Source: Microcystis wesenbergii NRERC-220
GTDB lineage: Bacteria; Cyanobacteriota; Cyanobacteriia; Cyanobacteriales; Microcystaceae
Direction of reading: 5' to 3'
DNA length: 64,000 bases
NCBI RefSeq assembly: GCF_032027425.1
Contig: NZ_JAVSJA010000001.1
Span: 1,364,001 to 1,428,000 of the forward strand
Each line of letters starts with the position of its first letter. Within the stretch, counting starts at the first letter, position 1. Below the pieces are notes generated by a model that ran no database searches, had not been told where the DNA came from, and saw only the letters and a program-made list of their open reading frames with translations. Below, piece by piece: positions 1 through 8,767 of the stretch. The translations under genes were made by a program, and so were the position numbers.

Positions 1-117
1 ACTGATTATTTATTCCCCCTTTTGCATGAGTGCCTTTTGCCTTTTGCCTGTCCTGATATATAGCCTATACTCAACGGATTTAGTATTAGTTATCTCCTGG
101 AGCAAGCCAGATTACAA

Positions 118-247
118 TAAGCTGCCCGCGCATTTAAATTGCTTGTTGAGACGAGGCAAGAGGCACTCTTGCAAGAGGCAACAGTAAAGGGATTGGGGGA
201 GATTCGGCTAATCTTAAGAATAAGCGCTTTAAATGCGTCTTAGCTTA
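118..247. repeat. MITE family I, copy 1 (130 bp)
   Basis: Begins TAAGCTGCCCGCGCATTTAA and ends with AAATGCGTCTTAGCTTA, so the two ends form an imperfect terminal inverted repeat (TAAGCT...CGCATTTAAA). The interior carries a short GAGGCA-type repeat. The reverse complement is present almost base for base at 45272-45401, and a third copy with a different core lies at 49181-49311. No coding capacity. The TA at each end suggests a TA target duplication. Confidence 0.75.
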
Positions 248-248
248 T

Positions 249-725
249 CATCGCACGGGAGAAAAAGCCCGATTATTTGATGATGTTTATTATGGGGCGG
301 GGACTTGGAAATAGCCACGACGAGTGGTAATGAAGGCAGAATGGTTAGAAAAAGGGGCTAACCCTAGATTTATCGTTACCAATTTACTCACAGACGCCCA
401 AGAACTCTAGGATGATTTTTATGTCCAAAGAGGAGCTAGTTCGGAGCATAGAATTAAAGAATTAAAACTAGGAATCAAAGCTGACAGACTCAGTTGTCAA
501 AAATTTATTGTCAATCAGTTTCGTCTGTTTTTGTCCCAAGCTGCTTATATTTTGCTGCTGGGGATTCGGCAAGCAGCACCGGGGACAAGATTGGCAAAGG
601 CGACAGTTTCTCGTTTAAAAGAAACTCTTATTAAAACTGCGGCAAAAGTTAGTTTTTCGGTCAGAAAAGTATTAGTTGAGTTAGCAGATAATTGTCCATT
701 TGCCTATGAAATTAGTCTAATTTAA
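249..725 (+). pseudogene. IS1380-type DDE transposase, C-terminal remnant
   Basis: Reading one frame across the interval gives a typical IS1380-family C-terminal half: a YYGAGTW...PRRVVMKAEW block, then NPRFIVTNL, then HRIKELKLGIKADRLSCQKF followed by NQFRLFLSQAAYILL. It is interrupted by two in-frame stop codons (TAG near 312 and near 408). Only the last 64 codons, from a TTG at 531, remain open. The N-terminal half with the first catalytic residues is missing; the remnant starts right at the inner edge of the MITE at 118-247. The family assignment rests on motif recognition. It is not expected to make a functional transposase. Confidence 0.7.
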
Positions 726-931
726 CAGCGAATTTACAGTGGAGTTCAATTGATTTTTTCTTCAAGCCAAGCCTTCCTAGTATTATTGTATCTAAATGAC
801 AATTTAAGTTGCTTTTTTAGGCTTTAATTGTTAATTTTGTGCGGTTGATTAAGGATTTTTACTTACTTATTTAACCCCCCAAAAAAAACTGGATGTAAAT
901 CCAGTTTGTCTGGTTCCTTGTTTTTTGGTTC
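726..931. other. Intergenic, with a short hairpin
   Basis: No gene seen. A perfect 9-bp inverted repeat (AAACTGGAT / ATCCAGTTT, 4-nt loop) lies at 886-907, preceded by an A-run. Read on the minus strand it would be a hairpin followed by T residues, so it could terminate transcription, but no minus-strand gene lies upstream to use it. Confidence 0.4.
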
Positions 932-1917
932 ATGAATAATGCCGGTTTAGGCAATCCCCCGATTTTAAAGAATTATGATTATGACTCGATTGATTTATTA
1001 CGTCGCACTTTTCACGAGAGGGAACAAATTGACAAAAACAAAAACTCTTTGATTAATCAGCTTAGACAGCGATTATGTTGTGAATACCCAGAAATCGCCC
1101 AAAGAGACTTTGATTATATTGGAGTTAATGGGTTTAATCCCAGTTTAGGACATATTGCCGGATTAAGAAATAACTCGCGCATTAAAAACACGGTTGGCAC
1201 TGGAATTAGTGAGTTTAGTCAGCTATTAGCTAAGGATATTGTCGCCTATCAGGATAGAATTGTAGACAAAGAACAGCAGTTAAGCGAGATTCTAGAACTG
1301 GAACAATTTAAGCTTTATTGCCAAGTATTTGACCAGTTTCTTTTTGGTACGGTGACTAAAAGCTTGTTGCTTTTACACTGCTATCCTATCGAGAGATTTT
1401 TGGTCAAAGGTAAACCCTACTTTAGAGGTGATCATGACATTAGCTTGAGAAAATTTCAGGCTTATCTAGGCTTAGGATATTCCTAAGTACCTAAGCAAAA
1501 TTAATTACACATATCTAAACACCTCTTGCCTCTTGCAAGAGTGCCTCTTGCCTATCTTCACTAGGAAATTAATTTTGCACGACTACTTATCAGATTTCTG
1601 GTGATACCTCAGCAAAACAAGACAAGGTGAAAAAGTCCAGGAAAGGTTCCGACTTAATGCGCTCTCACTTGTATGCTCACGCACTGGTGACTATTTGCCC
1701 GAATAAACCCGCTAAAACCGACATTATTGGCAAGCTTAAGCATTCTTGGCTCAATCCCCGCATTCATATCTATTACGACCACGAAAATGGTCAAAGAATC
1801 GAGAAAAGGAAAGAGTTACCCAGTTTTAAGGCATTGGGTAAGGATGGGCTATGTCGCTTGCTGTTTTACGAGACTAGGCTTTTGTATCAGCTTTTAACCC
1901 GCAATTTGGTAAAGTGA
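932..1917 (+). pseudogene. IS110-like transposase split by a MITE
   Basis: Two open segments (932-1486, 184 codons; and 1591-1917, reading on from CAG at 1591) are halves of one protein separated by the MITE at 1484-1589. Removing the MITE and one copy of TA rejoins them in frame as ...LGLGYSYQISGDTS.... The fused product of about 293 residues resembles the C-terminal part of IS110/IS116-type transposases: an HEREQIDKNKNSLINQLRQR helix, then a KFQAYLGL...SGDT...KKSRKGSDLMRSHLYAHAL block like the C-terminal Transposase_20 region. The N-terminal DEDD catalytic part is not seen upstream, so the gene was probably already truncated. Family assignment is moderate; splitting by the MITE is clear. 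Confidence 0.5.
1484..1589. repeat. MITE family II, copy 1 (106 bp)
   Basis: Starts TAAGTACCTAAGCAAAATTA and ends TTTTGCACGACTACTTA; the ends are imperfect inverted repeats (TAAGTA..CT..GCAAAATTAATT). The core holds a GAGGCA-like short repeat. The element interrupts the transposase fragment 932-1917, and excision between the flanking TA dinucleotides restores that reading frame. Other copies are at 10615-10719, 49390-49616 and 54906-55095. Confidence 0.85.
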
Positions 1918-2051
1918 TGTGTGATCCGGAATGGAAAATTAAATTATACCAATTTTCAATAATCGTGACTAACATCTGAGAGCGCAATTCCCTTCTCAGA
2001 GAGCAATTGCGCTTTGAAATGATCAACTAAGTCTGTCATTACTTTTGAAAA

Positions 2052-2240
2052 ATGATATTAGGTTCAGAAATCCTGATTTTTATCCATCGTCCGGGGGAAG
2101 ATTTTTCTGATTTGTTGAAACGCTGGCGCGAAACCCAAATATGTTTAGATAAAGAATATGAATGGTTAATGCCACCCAGAGAACAACAGATGTTTATAGC
2201 GTTTTTCAGTCTGCTGAGGTACAAAAGTTATGGGTTTTAG
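2052..2240 (+). CDS. Short hypothetical ORF (62 aa), possibly a gene remnant
   Basis: Not recognised. The product is rich in aromatic and charged residues (KRWRETQICLDKEYEWLMPP) and has no signal peptide or membrane segment. It sits among transposase debris and ends next to a short GGCAAAAG-type repeat. There is no convincing ribosome-binding site. It may be the tail of a destroyed gene or not be expressed. Confidence 0.2.
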   Translation: MILGSEILIFIHRPGEDFSDLLKRWRETQICLDKEYEWLMPPREQQMFIAFFSLLRYKSYGF

Positions 2241-2345
2241 GCAAAAGGCAAGAGGCAAAAGTCAAAAGGGAAGAAAAATATGTGTACCTCACTAGCTTAT
2301 AGCGGTGTGCAGTCGTATTAGGTACAGTGTCACAAGCTATAAACC

Positions 2346-2552
2346 ATGCTAGGCAAAGCTTGGTCTGTATCTCACTCAAGCGCTTACCGCTATAGTGAAG
2401 GTGCTGAAACAATTCACCCTTTATTTGTGGTTTTTGATCAAACACCTGAGAGGATTAAAAAGGGTTTAAAAGGGGCTTGTTTACCCATGGTTGTTCAAAG
2501 TTATCGGCCAGCTTTGATTGATGATTGCTTAGAATTAGTCGATCAAGATTAG
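2346..2552 (+). CDS. Short hypothetical ORF (68 aa)
   Basis: Not recognised. The protein contains HPLFVVFDQTPERIKKGLKG and ends in an acidic LELVDQD. Its 3' end lies about 40 bp from the 3' end of the convergent radical SAM gene. The composition is protein-like, but no family could be named and the start is uncertain. Possible remnant. Confidence 0.25.
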   Translation: MLGKAWSVSHSSAYRYSEGAETIHPLFVVFDQTPERIKKGLKGACLPMVVQSYRPALIDDCLELVDQD

Positions 2553-2594
2553 TTGACTCTCTGGGGTTAGTATAAAGGGAACAGTTGACAATGG

Positions 2595-5165
2595 TTAAGT
2601 CCCTAAAATCAAGCGCTGACGATGGCAATTAAGCAGCGAAATTTCCTGTCCAGAGACCCGTTCTAACATCTCGACGATATGATCGGGCTGTAGTAAAGTG
2701 CCATCATTGCGACAACTGCCCACATAGCACAAAACGGCTTGTTTGTCAACAGTTTTTAACTCTAATTCATATAATTGTTCTCGCAGATTAATCGTGACTT
2801 TTTTGCCGGATTTGGTGGTTTTTTCCCGTTCCATCACCGTTGCTTGCTTAATCGCCTCGATCCAATTTTGCCATTGTTGGCAGTCAATTCCCTCACTGTT
2901 AAAAGTGAGCAAATACGCAGCTTTTTCTAACAAACGGGTGGCAGCGGGGGCATTTAAGGGAATTTCTTCCACCTGATAAACCGGCAAATCTGCGGGTAAT
3001 TGCCCGCTTAACTGCCGTTTAAAAGTCTCTAAATCGATTACTTTTGTCAATTCAAAATCGACAATCTCACCGCTACTGGTTGCTCCCAAGGATAAAGCAT
3101 TAGCGATCGAAATGCGCGGACCGGGGTGAAATCCACCGGTAAAGGAAATAGGAATAGCAGCCCGACGGACGACGCGATCAAATAAACGCACCAGATCCAA
3201 GTGGCTAACTAGGGCCATTTCGCCAATTTTGCCAAACCAAACCCGAATTCTTTGGGCGCGTTCTTGATTGGGTTGAAAATGTCCGGCAAAAGCGGGAATC
3301 GGAGGCGCTTCAATGACGATATTATGGCCAAAATCGACGCTACAAACGCCACAATGGGAACAACCCTCAAAAGAACAATCGGGAACCGTTGCCGCGTCTA
3401 GGGCGCGTTTTAAGTCCTCCTCTAGCCATTTTTTATCGATACCGGTATCCAGATGATCCCAGGGCAAAGGACGCTCTAAAACATCTTTGTCTGCATCGGC
3501 AAAAATATTCCATTCTCCCTGTTCTATCTGACGATATTTCCAGGTTAAACCGGATTCTTCGATCGCCTGTGACCATGCTTGATAGGCTTTTTCTGTATTA
3601 TCCCACCAAGCATCCATCCCGGCTCCCAATTGCCAAGCGCGCAGCACCACTTTCCCTAAACTTCTGTCACCGCGACCGATAAAATCTTCCATAGCCGAGA
3701 TGCGGACATCGGTATAATTGACTTTTACCCCTCTCATGCCTTGGAATTCCTGTCTTAATAACTCCTGTTTGCGGATAAATTCGGCCGTGGAGACGGAATG
3801 CCACTGGAAGGGGGTATGGGGTTTAGGGGTAAAATTCGAGATAGTTAGGGTAAAATCGAGGGGTTTCCGCTTCGGTAAACGACATTCCCGACGCAACCAG
3901 CGCACCGTTTCCACGATACCGATGACATCCACATCGGTTTCCCCTGGCAAACCGATCATAAAATAGAGTTTGACCTTATCCCAACCCTGTTCGACGGCAG
4001 TTTTTATGCCTCTGAGTAATTCTTCGTTGGTTAACCCTTTGTTAATTACATCGCGCATTCGTTGGGTTCCCGCTTCCGGTGCAAAGGTTAAACCCGATTG
4101 ACGATTGCCCCCAATTATGTTAGCAATATTTTCGTCAAAGCGATCGACTCTTTGACTGGGTAAGGATAGAGATATATTCTCATTCTGGAGACGGTTTTTA
4201 ATCTCCATACCCACGGCAGGTAAAGCTAGATAATCGGAGCAACTGAGAGATAATAGAGAAAATTCGTTATATCCCGTCGCTCGCATTCCTTTTTCAATCG
4301 ATTCGATTACTGCTTCCGGTTGCACATCCCGCGCAGGACGGGTTAACATCCCCGGTTGACAAAAACGACATCCCCTAGTGCAACCGCGACGAATTTCCAC
4401 CACTAGGCGATCGTGAACCGTTTCCACGAAGGGAACTAAACCGATAGAATAGGCTGGGATAGGAGTAGCTACCCGGCGTAAAATTCTTTTCGGTACATCG
4501 TCACGATTGGGGATAACTGCACCGATTGGGGTGACATCGTAGAAACGCGGGACATATACCCCCGGAATTTGGGCTAAATCTAGTAATAGTTCTTCTTTGC
4601 TTAGATTAGCTAGTTTACCTTCTTCTAAAATTAAACCGATTTCTGGCAATAATTCTTCGCCATCACCGAGGGCGATAAAATCAAAAAAGTCGGCGTAGGG
4701 TTCGGGGTTAGAGGTGGCAGTTTGTCCCCCGGCAAAAATTAGCGGATAGTTACCCGCATCTCTTTCTCTCCAAGTCAAGGGAATTGTCGCTAGGTCGAGC
4801 ATTTCTAAAATATTGGTGGCTCCTAGCTCATAACTGAGACTAAAACCCAGAATATCAAAATCGGTGAGGTAACGACGGGATTCTAGGGCAAATAGGGGGG
4901 TTTTTGTCTGTTTGAGTTTTTGGGCTAAATCCGGTGCGGGTAGATAAGTGCGATCGCAGAGTTGGCGGGGTTGAGCATTGAGGATATTGTAGAGGATAAT
5001 ATGGCCGAGGTTAGATGCCCCCACTTCGTACACTTCTGGATAGGTTAACACCCAACGAACCACAGCACTTGCCCATTCTTTATGTTTAGCACCTAACTCG
5101 TTGCCCAAATAACGCGCTGGTCGAAAAATGTCGGGGGTGAGCAGTTGGTCTAAAGCAATAGTCAC
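2595..5165 (-). CDS. B12-binding radical SAM protein fused to a DUF2344 domain
   Basis: An 856-residue protein of the TIGR03960 type. Residues about 40-190 form the B12-binding-like part, including LGFSLSYELGATNIL and FAGGQTATSNPEP. The radical SAM cluster motif is C262-x3-C266-x2-C269 (RRGCTRGCRFCQPG), followed by the usual SAM-binding segments such as KLYFMIGLPGET. A Cys-rich segment (CSFEGCSHCGVC) precedes a C-terminal DUF2344 domain (KIGEMALVSHLDLVRLFDR, FTGGFHPGPRI). In many bacteria the two parts are separate neighbouring genes; here they are one chain. The substrate is not established; a role in RNA modification is sometimes suggested but is inference. The gene is monocistronic, with no close same-strand neighbour. 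Confidence 0.9.
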   Translation of the reverse strand: MTIALDQLLTPDIFRPARYLGNELGAKHKEWASAVVRWVLTYPEVYEVGASNLGHIILYNILNAQPRQLCDRTYLPAPDLAQKLKQTKTPLFALESRRYLTDFDILGFSLSYELGATNILEMLDLATIPLTWRERDAGNYPLIFAGGQTATSNPEPYADFFDFIALGDGEELLPEIGLILEEGKLANLSKEELLLDLAQIPGVYVPRFYDVTPIGAVIPNRDDVPKRILRRVATPIPAYSIGLVPFVETVHDRLVVEIRRGCTRGCRFCQPGMLTRPARDVQPEAVIESIEKGMRATGYNEFSLLSLSCSDYLALPAVGMEIKNRLQNENISLSLPSQRVDRFDENIANIIGGNRQSGLTFAPEAGTQRMRDVINKGLTNEELLRGIKTAVEQGWDKVKLYFMIGLPGETDVDVIGIVETVRWLRRECRLPKRKPLDFTLTISNFTPKPHTPFQWHSVSTAEFIRKQELLRQEFQGMRGVKVNYTDVRISAMEDFIGRGDRSLGKVVLRAWQLGAGMDAWWDNTEKAYQAWSQAIEESGLTWKYRQIEQGEWNIFADADKDVLERPLPWDHLDTGIDKKWLEEDLKRALDAATVPDCSFEGCSHCGVCSVDFGHNIVIEAPPIPAFAGHFQPNQERAQRIRVWFGKIGEMALVSHLDLVRLFDRVVRRAAIPISFTGGFHPGPRISIANALSLGATSSGEIVDFELTKVIDLETFKRQLSGQLPADLPVYQVEEIPLNAPAATRLLEKAAYLLTFNSEGIDCQQWQNWIEAIKQATVMEREKTTKSGKKVTINLREQLYELELKTVDKQAVLCYVGSCRNDGTLLQPDHIVEMLERVSGQEISLLNCHRQRLILGT

Positions 5166-5228
5166 GGCAATCTACCTCAGATAGCGTCAGCAATGGGTGC
5201 TTTTCTACTATAGCAGCCAGAATCGAGT

Positions 5229-5266
5229 CAGTTATCAGTTATCAGTTATCAGTTATCAGTTATCAG
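5229..5266. repeat. Heptamer tandem repeat (CAGTTAT)n
   Basis: About five tandem copies of CAGTTAT between the divergent radical SAM and MlaF genes, followed by related CAGTTCACTGATTACTG-type repeats up to about 5300. The same heptamer recurs at 12803-12842 and, in variant form, near 7561-7610 and 34473-34528. Confidence 0.8.
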
Positions 5267-5363
5267 AGTTCAGTTCACTGATTACTGTTTACTGTTCACT
5301 GAAAATACTTCCCACTTCCCCATCTCCCTAAAATTCCAGAGGTTATAAGATAATTAAGCGACG

Positions 5364-6146
5364 ATGAAAGAACCGTTAATTGAATTGAGAGGAGTATCGA
5401 AAAGATTCGGGGATAATGTTATTCTCGACGGATTAGATTTAACCATTTATCGAGGGGAGGCCCTGGTAATTATCGGGCCGTCAGGAACGGGAAAATCGAC
5501 GGTTTTACGAGTAATTGCGGGATTAACGGGGATAAATGCGGGAGAAATTCGTATTAAAGGCCAATTGCGTCAGGGATTGCTAGAAGATGGTCGAGAAGCG
5601 ATGCGAACTTCCTTAGTTTTTCAACAAACGGCCCTGTTTGATTCTCTCACCGTCGGGGAAAATGTCGGTTTTTATCTTTATGAACAAACTAATTTAAAAA
5701 AAGCCAGAATTAGGGAATTAGTGGAAGAAAGCCTGGAAATGGTCGGTTTACAGGGAATTAGTGACCTTTATCCCTCGGAACTATCGGGGGGAATGCGTAA
5801 ACGGGTGGCTTTTGCCCGCGCTATTATCACTAATCCCGATAATCCGGCCGATAATCCTGAATTACTGCTGTATGATGAACCTACCGCCGGATTAGACCCG
5901 ATAGCTTCCACAATTATCGAGGATCTAGTGCGGACTCTCCATGAAAAATCGGGGTCTGCGAATAGTTATGTGATGGTTTCTCACCAACAAAGTACCATCC
6001 GACGCACCGCCGATCGAGTAGTATTTCTCTATCAGGGAAAAGTGCAATGGCAGGGATTAGTGGCAGATATCGATCGTACCGATCATCCCATGATTCGGCA
6101 ATTTTTTAGTGCCAGCATTGAAGGCCCGATTAGGACAATCGTTTAA
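5364..6146 (+). CDS. MlaF-type ABC transporter ATPase
   Basis: A 260-residue ATPase of an MCE/Mla-type lipid transporter. Walker A is GPSGTGKST (residues 38-46), the signature is LSGGMRKR (about 140-147), Walker B is LLLYDEPTAGLDP (167-179), and the H-loop is MVSHQQ. The signature followed by RVAFARAI is typical of the Mla/TGD3 subfamily. It would energise movement of phospholipid or related lipid between the envelope membranes, at the cytoplasmic face of the inner membrane. The MCE protein starts 46 bp downstream, so the pair is probably one transcription unit. The cognate permease (MlaE/TGD1-like) is not in this window. GeneID symbols for this family vary in cyanobacteria, so none is given. 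Confidence 0.9.
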   Translation: MKEPLIELRGVSKRFGDNVILDGLDLTIYRGEALVIIGPSGTGKSTVLRVIAGLTGINAGEIRIKGQLRQGLLEDGREAMRTSLVFQQTALFDSLTVGENVGFYLYEQTNLKKARIRELVEESLEMVGLQGISDLYPSELSGGMRKRVAFARAIITNPDNPADNPELLLYDEPTAGLDPIASTIIEDLVRTLHEKSGSANSYVMVSHQQSTIRRTADRVVFLYQGKVQWQGLVADIDRTDHPMIRQFFSASIEGPIRTIV

Positions 6147-6192
6147 GCTAGATTAAGCTAAATTAAGAACTATCGAGAATGAGAGAAAAATC

Positions 6193-7527
6193 ATGCAGAG
6201 TTCGCGAGCTTTACGGGAAGGAAGACTAGGTTTGTTTGCCCTAGGCGGATTATTAGTCTTTGGGGCGCTCGCTATCTGGGTTCGCGGGGGGGGATTTGGT
6301 CAAAGAACTTATCAATTAATCTTCGAGTTTGCCGATGTGGAAGGGTTACAAGTCGGGGCGCCGGTGCGTTTTCGCGGGGTGAGAGTGGGAAGAATTACGA
6401 GTTTTATCCCGGGAAGCAATCAAGTGGAAGTTATTGCCGAAATCGCTTCTGCTAATTTAGTTATGCCTAGGAAGGTAACTGTTACTACCAATCTTTCCGG
6501 ATTAATTGGGGAGGCAGCCATCGATATCACTCCCTTAGTTTCTTTAAGTGCTGAGGCCAAAAATCTCGACCCTCTGAGTCCCGACTGTGATCAACAGTTA
6601 ATTCTCTGTAATAATACTCGTTTACAGGGGACAACAGGAACACAATTAATGTCTAGTGTTGGTCGTTTAGTGGATACTTTTACCAGTCCTGAATTTGTGG
6701 GTAATCTCAATGATGTCACCAAAAATACCGCTATAGCGGCCAAAAAAATCGCCCGTTTATCCGATGATACCTCCCAGACTATCCGTAATGCCCAAAGAGA
6801 ACTCTCTCGTCTATCTTTGGAATTAGCTGCCACCAGTCGCTCAGTCAGTAATACGGCTAATAATGCCTCCCGTTTTGTCAATACTTTAGATAGTACCGTT
6901 CAGGAAAATCGCAGTCAAATTAGCAGAACTTTTCAACAATCTTCCCAATTAGTCGCTAATCTCAATGGTGTTCTCAGCGAAAATCGCGGACAAATCGTTA
7001 ATACTCTCGATCATATTAATCAAGCTAGTTTAGGTATTGGTAGTCTCGCTAATAATCTCAATAATACCGCCTTGAGGTTGAATGCCAGTTTAGATGAAAT
7101 TGATACTAAACAAGTCATGCAAAATATCGAGACTATTTTGAATAATGCGGTGGAAACATCGAATAATTTACGAGAAATTACTAAAACTATTAACGATCCT
7201 GCTACAATTGTCCTATTGCAAAAAACTCTCGAATCCGCTAGGGTGACTTTTGAAAATACTCAAAAAATCACCTCGGATATCGATGAGTTAATCGGTGATC
7301 CCCAATTTCGCGAGAATTTAAGACGTTTAATTGATGGCTTAAGTAATCTGCTTTCTTCCGGGGAACAATTAGAATATAATTTGCGTATCGCTCAAACTTT
7401 AGATACCATGACTCAAGAGTTAGCTAAACAAAAAGTTTTGACCATCTCTCGACCTCCTTTAAATCCGAAGCAAATGCAACTCTATCCCCAATTTATCGTT
7501 CAACAACCCCCCACGAGTGAAAAATGA
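6193..7527 (+). CDS. MCE-domain (MlaD/TGD2/Ycf22-like) lipid-binding protein
   Basis: A 444-residue protein with one N-terminal membrane segment (about residues 13-30, GLFALGGLLVFGALAIWV). An MCE domain follows (about 37-115; FEFADVEGLQVGAPVRFRGV is characteristic). A long Asn/Ser/Thr-rich, probably coiled or helical region runs to the C-terminus. This architecture fits the substrate-binding subunit of an MCE lipid transporter: anchored in the plasma membrane, with the MCE domain in the periplasm. It directly follows its ATPase gene. The coding region ends 86 bp before the IS4-type element. Confidence 0.9.
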   Translation: MQSSRALREGRLGLFALGGLLVFGALAIWVRGGGFGQRTYQLIFEFADVEGLQVGAPVRFRGVRVGRITSFIPGSNQVEVIAEIASANLVMPRKVTVTTNLSGLIGEAAIDITPLVSLSAEAKNLDPLSPDCDQQLILCNNTRLQGTTGTQLMSSVGRLVDTFTSPEFVGNLNDVTKNTAIAAKKIARLSDDTSQTIRNAQRELSRLSLELAATSRSVSNTANNASRFVNTLDSTVQENRSQISRTFQQSSQLVANLNGVLSENRGQIVNTLDHINQASLGIGSLANNLNNTALRLNASLDEIDTKQVMQNIETILNNAVETSNNLREITKTINDPATIVLLQKTLESARVTFENTQKITSDIDELIGDPQFRENLRRLIDGLSNLLSSGEQLEYNLRIAQTLDTMTQELAKQKVLTISRPPLNPKQMQLYPQFIVQQPPTSEK

Positions 7528-7613
7528 CAAAACAGCACAATTCAAGCGATTTTGGGTAATCAGTAAACAGTAATCGGTGAACTGATAACTAATAAATGAT
7601 AACTGATAATAAT

Positions 7614-8711
7614 CTAAGTACAGGACAAAAAATGTAAGGACTGGAGAAAAAGAGAAAAGTTAGGTAATGAAGGATTGAGAATAAGATGACGAAGGTGGTC
7701 TAAACCTAGCCGAAAGAGGCTTTTTGCTCGGCGACCATGTTTCTTGATAGGAATTGGATTAAGATGATGTATCTCCAATCCTGTCTTGAGAGACCAGACC
7801 AAAGCTAAAGTCAGTAAGGCTAAAAGCTTACGCAGACGTTTTGGGTCAGTAAAGTGAGTAGATTCTAGACAAAACCCACGGGTCTTAAAGATGCCAAAAA
7901 GAGTTTCAATACCCCAACGTTGGGCATAATCCTGAATCAGACCCAGACAATCGGGCTGTCCAATGACGATGAGCAAAGAATTATCGGGTAAGCGAAGAGC
8001 CTCTACAGAAACGGGATAACCCCAAATTAGACAACTCCCCTGCAGACGTTGAGATTCACCAATGGCAAGATGGGCAAAAATAACCTTGGCGGCCAACCGC
8101 TTGCCATTGTACTCAATCTTGTCTGTCGCCCGAATTCTTAAACAGAAAGCCAGCATCGGTTCAAGCAAAAGATACCTCAGCCACGCCAGCCCAATAAACT
8201 CACGGTCTCCACACAAGCAACGAATCTCCGCAGAAGGAAAAATCTTCAGCATCTCCTCAATAAAACGCATCCGTTCATCGCTGTTTGAGTTGCCTTTTTT
8301 CTTCTTGAGCATCCACCAGAGAATGGGAATAGCTACCCCTTCATGGACAATGCCGACTGTGAGGATGTTGTAGTGATGACTACCAAATGACCAATTGGTG
8401 CGGTCAATACTCAATACCCAGGGTTGAGGGATATTGAGCCACTGGACTACAATGCGAGCTATTTCAGGGTAATCTATCTCGAAGTCCCCAAAAAAGCGTT
8501 GTAATCGTTTGTAATGGGACTCTACCAATACCCGACCTTCAAAACCTAGGGCTAATTCCTTGAGGTTGACGGTTTTTACTTTCAACAGAGCCAGTAAGAA
8601 TAGAGCGAGGAAAGAGAGTCTTGCTCCGTGCCATCGCAAATGAGGTTTGAGAGCTTGTTTCAACGCATTATACTGGTTCATAGGGGTTTCGAGATTAGTG
8701 CTATTTCTCAT
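7614..8711 (-). CDS. IS4-family transposase
   Basis: DDE transposase of about 365 residues. The catalytic motifs are visible: the first Asp in LSIDRTNWSFG, the second in CLCGDREFIG, and a Y-x2-R-x3-E-x6-K signature in YAQRWGIETLFGIFKTRGF, diagnostic of IS4-type enzymes. The reading frame is open further upstream to 8780, but that start lies outside the element, so the Met at 8711 (MRNSTNLETP) or 8684 (MNQYNALKQ) is preferred. The stop codon lies inside the terminal inverted repeat. The gene looks intact. Confidence 0.9.
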   Translation of the reverse strand: MRNSTNLETPMNQYNALKQALKPHLRWHGARLSFLALFLLALLKVKTVNLKELALGFEGRVLVESHYKRLQRFFGDFEIDYPEIARIVVQWLNIPQPWVLSIDRTNWSFGSHHYNILTVGIVHEGVAIPILWWMLKKKKGNSNSDERMRFIEEMLKIFPSAEIRCLCGDREFIGLAWLRYLLLEPMLAFCLRIRATDKIEYNGKRLAAKVIFAHLAIGESQRLQGSCLIWGYPVSVEALRLPDNSLLIVIGQPDCLGLIQDYAQRWGIETLFGIFKTRGFCLESTHFTDPKRLRKLLALLTLALVWSLKTGLEIHHLNPIPIKKHGRRAKSLFRLGLDHLRHLILNPSLPNFSLFLQSLHFLSCT

Positions 8712-8758
8712 AAAACCCCACTCCCGCCTACTTTTCAAGCTTTTTGTCCTGTACTTAG
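7614..8758 (-). mobile_element. IS4-family insertion sequence with 18-bp ends and 9-bp target duplication
   Basis: Complete element of 1145 bp. The ends are perfect 18-bp inverted repeats (CTAAGTACAGGACAAAAA at 7614-7631 and its complement at 8741-8758). The flanking sequence GATAATAAT occurs at 7605-7613 and again at 8759-8767, a 9-bp target duplication. It encodes one transposase. It is inserted immediately before the wecB start codon. Confidence 0.95.
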
Positions 8759-8767
8759 GATAATAAT

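Larger units (their letters stand above)
1918..2594. other. Degenerate intergenic region with two short ORFs
   Basis: Mostly unexplained sequence. A hairpin with a perfect 9-bp stem (AGCGCAATT / AATTGCGCT, 1981-2013) follows the transposase remnant. Two short plus-strand ORFs (2052-2240 and 2346-2552) are listed separately. A GGCAAAAGGCAAGAGGCAAAA-like short repeat lies near 2241-2265. No RNA gene recognised. Confidence 0.4.
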
